This document shows, piece after piece, positions 57,501 to 64,000 of a stretch of DNA of 64,000 nucleotides (position 1 is its first letter; every line of letters starts with the position of its first letter). The stretch is from assembly GCA_011033025.1 (NCBI GenBank), contig WFMF01000104.1, forward strand, positions 62,001-126,000. The letters are read 5' to 3'. A program made the translations under genes and the position numbers. The notes beneath the pieces were generated by a model. That model saw nothing but the letters and a program-made list of their open reading frames with translations, had not been told where the DNA came from and searched no databases. This stretch comes from Beroe forskalii (taxonomy: Eukaryota > Ctenophora > Nuda > Beroida > Beroidae).

Positions 57501-60500
57501 TGATATCACCAGCTTTGCTGATAATTGGTTTATATTTCAAATATTTCATATCAATCAAATAATCATAGTGAAATATAAAACAACAATTGCAATAGTAACG
57601 GTTAAATACGTTCAACGTTCTATATGTTCACACCAACGTATTGAAATGTTACTCATGTGATTTATGTTTGATAATTCGTTATGAAATTTCAACTTCATAC
57701 TTTGTCGTCTTATTCGTCTTGTCAAATTGGTATCATTTCGGAAAAGGCAACAAATTTTACAACGAAATGGCACCATTTCAGACAAGAGCCGAAAATGTCA
57801 AACAAATTCGGTAAAACTCGAGTCTTAACCCAAAAAAATTAAACCCTCCTTTCGCCAATTTGCATATCAACCCGGGGGTTTCAGGGTTGCCCCAATCACA
57901 CTTTTCATACGAATATTGACAAGTGTCTTGGTTGAATATAATGCGAATTTGCATAATCATCATTTTGGGCAAAGAAAATCTACCAAATTCTTAAGAAGCT
58001 GCATAATTATGGCATTATAATAAATTATTTCGTGAATCGATGAGATCATTCATCGCCACCAAAATTCTACCTGAGCATTGTACACCGGCTTTGTATTGGC
58101 TCTATGATCTTGTCGGAAGTGTTGCACGCCAGTGCAAACCTCGTGGTCTTGGAGTATATCTCCATTGTCCTCCGCAAGGCTTCCTGAGCCGCCCCCGTCA
58201 TGGAGTCAGCTTCGTCCAGGATGATGATCTTGTGCCTGCCTGAGCGGTGGACAATAGTTGAGCAGGGGCAAAGGTAGCAGGGGCTAATAACTCTAAAAGT
58301 GAGATATTAACAACGCACCAACCTCAATGGGGAAGTGAGAGACCTACAATTGTCGAAGCATTCATGTCACATGTCTATCCTGAACACTGGACAGCCTTTA
58401 TTGTGATATTAGCAAGGATTAGGCGTTAATCGGAGGCATATAATCTGAGTAGAGATCATTACCCTGACATCTATCACCTGATAATTATTAATTGTCGACT
58501 AATCCAAAATATCCTGACAATCCGCATGATTATATTATGGTAAATTATCATGCCATGCCACCCACACATCAAGATATATAAAGATGTAGGAATATTCATT
58601 TCATTTCCCAATTGGTCACATCTTTTTTGCATTATAAATTGCACACTTCATAAAATTATTCTATTATACTTATGCAATCAAGATAGTGGATTGCTATTGT
58701 TTACATTCTTCAATATTAAATGGTTGTTTATTAAGTTATGTGGTTAATCGCATATCTGACGATCATCGGACTTTCAAATTCCTCTCAACTTAAATGTGAG
58801 TGAATTTAGATGGTTTTCGAAACATCATGATCCACGAAAATGATCCTTGCTAGGCTAAATCAAACCCAATAAAAGCAATTTGTTCTTTTAGATTTTTAGA
58901 CAATAATATTAGATGTTTCGACAAAATGTGTTCAAACTCAGGGACGTTTCTCCCCGGTTTCCCCGAATCTTGCTACGAGACGGTATGCAACGTGCCACTA
59001 CGACCAGAAAATGATGATGGATTCAAGGAGGTAGATTTACGGTTCCTTGAGGTTGATAACTTGGAGGTTGATGACTACTTCTTGAATGTTGTTTTCATTA
59101 ATGCCCAAGGTAATTATTGGGGTCCAAATAAGTTTTGATTTCTTGTGCAGATTGTACACTAAGTGTACAAACTACAATCTGCACAATTGTACAATCTGCA
59201 CAAATCTTGTACAGAATATTACAATACACTATTTGAACTGATTATTAACATGACTAATACTGATGATTTATTTCAAGAAAACTGTATCTAAAAGATCGAT
59301 ATAAATTTGATGATTTTGATTTGTAAATTTTGTGAATAATTCCTAAGTTCCTAGTAACTCTTCATCCAACGCAAGGTAACATAGAAGTGAGCGTCGCACT
59401 TGAGAAATTCGAAGGAATAAAAAACATGGGTTTCAATTACCATGGCAATTGTCCAAAGGGCATGGTGATCCCCGTGCAGTCGATAGTAAATGGAGAAATT
59501 CCAGTGATTCATTGGAACATAGCGCTGAATCGAACTAACTTATACGCCAAAATAAACGGTAAGGACCATGTGGGTAAATCGTGCGGTACCTTATCGGTCC
59601 TTAGTTAACCGATATTTTTATTAACAGGCCCTTGGACCAAAATAGCGCAATTCCGGGCTATTTTAAAGCCATTTCAACTGACCCTCTAGACTAAAAATTC
59701 AAATTTTCACTAGAATAAAAACAAGAATTGCGCCTGCATAATTCTTGTTTGCCCGTTGTCCCCGTATGCAGGCGCTTAAATTTCCCTCCACTGCAGGCCA
59801 CGGTGCTTGACGTTACTTTGGCATTACGATACTACACGCAGTTCGAAATCATGTTGAGTCGAAAGTGGACTATAGTCTATAAGACATGTATTTTGATTGA
59901 AAGCCGCCGTGGCGCCGTAGGGGATATCCACATCTTATCGCCCATAATGGGCGATAAGATGTGGATTATAAATATACCACATTTAAGACCGGATAATTTT
60001 CTTTATTCTTTCTATATTCATGGACTAATCACCACACTTTTGTACTTTTGTAGTCGATACTTTCACCCAAAACACATCGATGGATGATACTCCATGAGTA
60101 AGTAATCGACAGCAAACACGTGCCATATTACTTTATAAGCCATGGCCCATAGTCAATTACTTATTATAAGCCACGAGTGTGCACCTCCTTCTCAATCAGT
60201 CAATCTGAAAATTGGTTTAGGAAAGATCGAATTATCGTGTCAACAGAAATTAATGGTTAGGTCATTTGGCCTAACTGGACATTTGTCCTAACGCCTTATA
60301 AAAAACTCACACAATTTTGAATTTATCTCTCTCCCTTGACCTTAACCAGTGTGAGGCCAAATGACCGAATTATAATGAACCAGCTATAATAGGCTCTGTG
60401 CCTATCTACAGTAGTTTGTATTGCGATATCACACCGATTCCCACCTCCTACGTAAGCATTGATATTTCAGCTTCCTATACTGTGTATCATATTATATTTT

Positions 60501-62906
60501 TATCTTCGAACCATTTCTAACAGATAAATTGCATCAAAGGACCCAAATTCCGGCTCGATATCATCATTTAGGCAATCAACTATGTTAAATCATGAGCTTC
60601 AAGTGGATTCAACACTGTATTTTAAAGTGTAAACTAATCTATAGAAGATCATTGATCGACCTTTTTATTTTTTACTTTTTTCCTGTTTTGGACCCGGCCA
60701 ACCTTTCTTTTTTAATAACTCATTTCCCCAGGCATGCTGGTGATGAGTGAAGAGTATGAAGATTACCTCCGGTTTCGAAATGATAATAACTGTTGGTTAG
60801 AGACCGTGGGAGCCCCCATAAAGAAAATCGACATTGGGGGCAGTGAAGCAATGGTTGATTTTGCGTATCTTGCCATAGATCAACAAATTGAACTTGATAA
60901 TAACGGTGAGTAACCACTCATCAGTTACAGATATACAGATATACGGACAGTAGGATTTTCATATTCTATCCACCTAGTGGTGAATAGCGCCAATTTTTTA
61001 AAGCAAGATTCTGTGGAAGAGAATTGAGACTGTTCCGAGTTATTTTTACTTAGAAAGTCCGCGTTGATGTCCTTTGGTAATGAGTAAGTACAAATTAATG
61101 TACAGGTAGCCATAGCTTGGGAGTTGGCGCATTTGATGTCTATTTAAAGAGTAGGTTTCAGGACTTCATGACCTCTGGTCCCTAGAAGTGGGCTCACGTA
61201 GCGGTGTGTTCCAAAGGAAATATTTGAACAAATTCTTTCCGGCTCGTCCAAAATACGAAAATCCACATCAAACGAAAAATGAAGGACGTCCGCAATGAGA
61301 AAGGAGGAGGAGTCTGGCCAATGCGGTGTTAGGTAAAATACAGACGTCCGCATTTTATGGAAATTTTATGAACATTTGACTGGTATTTCACTAGAAAATC
61401 GTGAAATTTCGGGCCAAAAAATGATGAACCAAAATATTTTAAAAGTAAATGTGGACGTCCGGGGAGAGGGAGGGTTTCTGGAATGCGGAAGTTTGCGGAA
61501 ATGGGGGAGGTACGGTCAAAATTTCTAAAATGGTCAAAATTTTGCGGACGCAAGGCTCTATCGGGCCTTAGGACCACAATTGGCTCCTTTTCACCGTCTA
61601 CCTTGCGACGATTTCCTTTTGACCGAGGAGCACACAGACGTTAGGCGCGTGTCATCCCAAGCTATCAGAACTAAATAGAGCTACCCACCTGTATTTGCAA
61701 TAATTTAATGTATAGCTAATGCCTATCAATTTTAAATGATGCAGAATGCTAGAAATACAAATTGATTTCGTAAACTGAGCAAGCTTAACTCAGATACCTA
61801 TCTACTTATCTAATACAAAGATACTCTATTGAAGTATTGAAAGGTGAAGTCTCTGCTACTAAATCCTTTCGACGAAGTGACACAGCCTAAGGTCAACTTG
61901 TTGCAGAAAGTCTTTGTTACTTCTTTACAAGTGTCAAGTTACAAGTTTTAAACTTACCATTACAGTTATGTATTTTATTTCAACAAACCAGCTTTCTATG
62001 CATCTTGATGAGCACGGAGAACCGAACGTAAATTATTAACGTGAACTTACCAGGGGGCAGGGTAACTTTCTTCTGAGCGAACATCTTGATCCTGTTCCTG
62101 ACAACATCAATCCCCCGTTCGTTGGAAGCGTTCAGTTCTAACACCCCTTCCTTCAGGGCAGGACCTGAAAGGGATCAGATGAAATAGTTGTTTGTTTCGG
62201 GTGGGATCAGACTATATATGAAGATTGAGGACACCACTACGTGAGGAATCAGCTGATGACAGTGTCGTGTGATATGGCAATGGGATCATTCACATAGTAT
62301 AACGTAGATAACTAGCTTTTCAATCAAGATTCAGAACTAAAACCTCCTCCTCTAACCTGATTAAGTTGTATCATGTTAACGATCACTGTATTGAATCTGA
62401 TAAAATTAAAAATATCACATTTGTGTAAAATTGACCCACCCAGGAGGGCTCTAGCAAGACACAAAATGGTCGTTGTCTTCCCGATACCAGGAGGTCCGGC
62501 TATTATGATGTTAGGGAGATTTCCCTGCTCTGCAAAGACTCCTAATCTCTTAATCGTATCCTCATTTCCTACTATTTCAGGCAAATACCTGGCGATGTTG
62601 ATAATAAGTGTTGAGCAGTTGCTTGGTTTCATAAGGCAGGTTGAAGGTTCCAGGATCATACCAAAAAGCGTTGAAGTTAGGAAAACTAAAAAAATTGTTA
62701 GGTGAGTCTGTGAGGTATCACTTGCACTAGGCATAAGTTCGAAAAAAACAAATTTAATTTAACTGAAATTGTTTTCTTCTTTTGTGGTGTTGAACAAACC
62801 TAGGCCTGTGCTTTTCAATCCAAGGTAGTTCGTATGAACGCTTACTTTTCTTCTTAACGTGCTGAACTTCTGTCTTCTCAGCAGCTTCCATATCCACATC
62901 AGTCAT
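51462..62906 (-). CDS. RFC2: Replication factor C subunit 2 (RFC40), seven exons
   Basis: Exons on minus: 62800-62906, 62440-62588, 62051-62164, 58071-58239, 52390-52546, 51789-51968, 51462-51623. Phases join throughout, 345 residues (human 354). Landmarks: [24 protein letters not shown]; Walker [10 protein letters not shown] (67-75; human GTGKTT); [10 protein letters not shown]; Walker B IIILDEAD (about 128-135); arginine-finger motif [32 protein letters not shown]-terminus [19 protein letters not shown]2 is part of the pentameric clamp loader that opens PCNA on primed DNA, in the nucleus. Intron 4 (58070-52547) holds the 4.85-kb hAT-like element. Intron 3 (62050-58240) holds three plus-strand exons of another gene. 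The pyrimidine tract before exon 6 is a long CT-rich minisatellite (51985-52215). Confidence 0.93.
51985..52215 (-). repeat. CT-rich minisatellite forming the 3' splice tract of RFC2 exon 6
   Basis: On the plus strand, units of GTGAGAGGTGAGTGGGA, about 20-26 bp. On the transcribed minus strand this is an unbroken C/T-dominated run that leads into the acceptor CCTCGCCTCCCCAG at 51969. Polymorphic expansion would lengthen the polypyrimidine tract. Confidence 0.75.
52621..57469 (+). mobile_element. Nonautonomous hAT-like element with minisatellite core (copy 3, complete)
   Basis: The left end is CATAGTTGCCAAATTTTG and the right end AAATTGGCATCTATG. They are inverted repeats of about 15 bp with two or three mismatches, flanked by a perfect 8-bp duplication CCTTAGAT (52613-52620 and 57470-57477). 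Left subterminal region: CCGTCGCAGGGCAAG and AAGAAGGGC words. Right subterminal region: TTTGCCCTGCTAAAGCAGGG hairpin and AAGAAGGGC words. The core is about 110 units of the 39-bp satellite (52745-57040), then about 300 bp of unique sequence. No transposase. It is inside RFC2 intron 4, antisense to RFC2. Confidence 0.8.
52745..57040 (+). repeat. 39-bp tandem array (about 110 units)
   Basis: Same unit as in the two left-hand arrays. Higher-order structure: blocks of 8-12 units recur (about 52980-53350, 54280-54660, 54670-55080, 55200-55800), and a variant TTTCAATAACCAGTTACACC with a shortened unit appears at regular places. Near 56030-56560 units become irregular (CGCCACCAATTAC). Confidence 0.92.
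58900..60905 (+). CDS. Unrecognised gene: three phase-1 exons in RFC2 intron 3
   Basis: Exons 58900-59109, 59376-59558 and 60732-60905, all entered and left in phase 1, with consensus acceptors (TTTTTAG, CGCAAG, CCCCAG) and donors (GTAATT, GTAAGG, GTGAGT). Joined they give about 189 residues. Phrases: [114 protein letters not shown]. The product is acidic, with few cysteines and alternating hydrophobic strands, which suggests a beta-rich extracellular or lectin-like fold. I do not recognise the family. First and last exons were not found, so the gene may extend beyond these or be a relic. Confidence 0.5.
59146..59190. repeat. Hairpin in intron of the unrecognised gene
   Basis: TTGTGCAGATTGTA and CACT are mirrored by AGTG and TACA followed by ACAATCTGCACAA; a third copy TGTACAATCTGCACAA follows directly. 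Small local inverted repeat. Confidence 0.6.
59926..59966. repeat. Perfect 41-bp palindrome
   Basis: ATCCACATCTTATCGCCCAT, one central base, then its exact complement. Second near-perfect long palindrome in this window. Confidence 0.85.
61265..61570. mobile_element. Decayed relative of the GGACGTCCGC MITE
   Basis: Begins GAAGGACGTCCGCAATGAG, then GGAGGAGGAGTCTGGCCAAT as in the 41.04-kb copy, and ends AAAATTTTGCGGACGCAAGG. The termini are eroded and no target duplication is left. Confidence 0.6.
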
Positions 62907-63860
62907 TGTAACTAGATATTATCAGATATTGAAATATTGAATTAAACTTATAGACTTCTTCTTTGATTCTAGTTCACTACCAACTGGTTGCCTACAATCA
63001 CCCATTCCGTCGATTCATTTCAGCATTAGGAAACTCGCTAATGAACTATTCCGAATCTCCTTAAATAAATCATCAATTTTTTCTAACTTATATATAATCC
63101 ACTTCGACAGGTGTCACGCCAAGAGTAAATAGATGATGTCCTGCGATTCAACAAAAGGAAAGCTTTCAGAGTCTTTTAACAAACTCCGATTACCGAACAT
63201 CGGAGAGGCAGCCTCGATTAGAGAGACTTAATAAATATGAATTCGCTAGTCTAATTAATTTGCTTGTTTAATAATTTAATGATAATGACACCTTGAAGGA
63301 AAGAACTGACGTCGATTGCGACTATTTCGTGTAGATATTCTTGAACTGCTAAAGATTTTGGATTATTTACACATTGTAAACTGTTTGGAATGATATTGAT
63401 AATTTTCCCGTCTCCCTCACGCATGATTTTGTTTTTTCATTACTGAGGAAAAAGGGGCCTATATAAAAACGTGGTTTACAAAACACAATGGCGATTAATT
63501 TACCCAAACATAAACAGCACTATATACCCGTTTGAAATTTATGAAAGAATTTAAAACTATTATCTTCTTATGATCTGAATAAATAAGCAAGATATTATAA
63601 AATATCAAAATCTTAATCACGTATGATATTATATCAACTTCCACTGATTCACTGAAACCACAATATAACCAACCTAGAGTTCTTCAATGAAGCATTATCT
63701 GCTGATCATTGTACAGTGTATTACTGATCACACTTAAAGGATTCATTTTAGAAGTCTCAGCATCCTGATTAAATTTGCTCTTGCCACCGCAAGCTCTGTA
63801 TTTAAATACGGAAGCTGAATAAAGGCTGGTGAGGTAACGATGACGTTTGAATCTTACTAC
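62907..63860. other. Upstream flank of RFC2; no gene supported
   Basis: AT-rich, short frames only. A CTATATAAAAACG word at about 63459 is TATA-like. The RFC2 promoter is expected just above 62906. Confidence 0.35.
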
Positions 63861-63864
63861 TACA

Positions 63865-63939
63865 GGGAACTGGGAAAAGATGATCTGTTTGGCTTGTCTT
63901 CGTTTACCCAGCTGAATCAAACTCAGAGCGAGGTAGAGC
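63865..63939 (-). CDS. Possible internal exon of a TPR-like protein
   Basis: Between a TTATTTCAG acceptor and a CCT|GTAGTA donor on the minus strand, one frame reads LYLALSLIQLGKRRQAKQII then FSQFP, with the spacing of a TPR helix pair (Leu/Ala/Gly pattern). No partner exons were identified and the window ends here. Could be chance. Confidence 0.25.
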
Positions 63940-64000
63940 CTGAAATAACAGCAAAATTTAAATGAACATGATATTTATCTAATGATCTGCCAACTAATTG

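Overview
The window is animal nuclear DNA. It has genes split by GT-AG introns with phase-matched exons, secreted extracellular-matrix modules (WSC-like, VWD/C8/TIL, TSP1, Ig, PAN), a rhodopsin-type GPCR, a mitochondrial propionyl-CoA carboxylase alpha subunit and RFC2. AT-rich compact introns with genes nested inside them, and the WSC-like/VWD/TSP1 mixture, would fit a non-bilaterian animal (cnidarian or ctenophore). That placement is inference only; no rRNA or mitochondrial marker is present.

Layout. 1-19.4 kb: three copies of a SURF4-like ER cargo-receptor gene whose first luminal loop carries an added six-cysteine PAN-like domain. The copies are a partial one at the left edge (minus), a broken one at 3.4-5.3 kb (minus) and a complete ten-exon one at 15.6-19.4 kb (plus). 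The last two sit in a large inverted duplication that also copies a repeat element; a terminal arylsulfatase exon lies between the arms. 19.5-23 kb: minisatellites and a CCCCGG-bounded composite repeat. 24-25.6 kb: an intronless papain-family protease with an acidic linker and a duplicated Cys-rich tail. 26.1-44.3 kb: an 18-exon PCCA gene. Its 11-kb intron 10 holds two antisense secreted paralogues (WSC-like+VWD+Ig, and WSC-like+3 TSP1) separated by a 3.7-kb element with 1.1-kb inverted arms. 45.8-47.6 kb: a class A GPCR (minus). 51.5-62.9 kb: RFC2 (minus, seven exons), with a 4.8-kb repeat element in one intron and three exons of an unrecognised plus-strand gene in another.

Two patterns stand out. 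First, the 39-bp satellite blocks are not free satellites. They form the core of a nonautonomous element with hAT-like features: short inverted ends starting CATAG and perfect 8-bp target duplications (ATCAATGT at one copy, CCTTAGAT at another). Second, short tandem duplications repeatedly start or end exactly at exon-intron junctions (PCCA exons 2, 11, 12, 16, 17; SURF4-like exon 9; the coding end of RFC2), creating rows of decoy splice sites.

The genes do not form one pathway. Housekeeping genes (PCCA, RFC2, SURF4-like) are interleaved with secreted and receptor genes nested in their introns. All exon models were deduced by reading splice sites and phases by eye.
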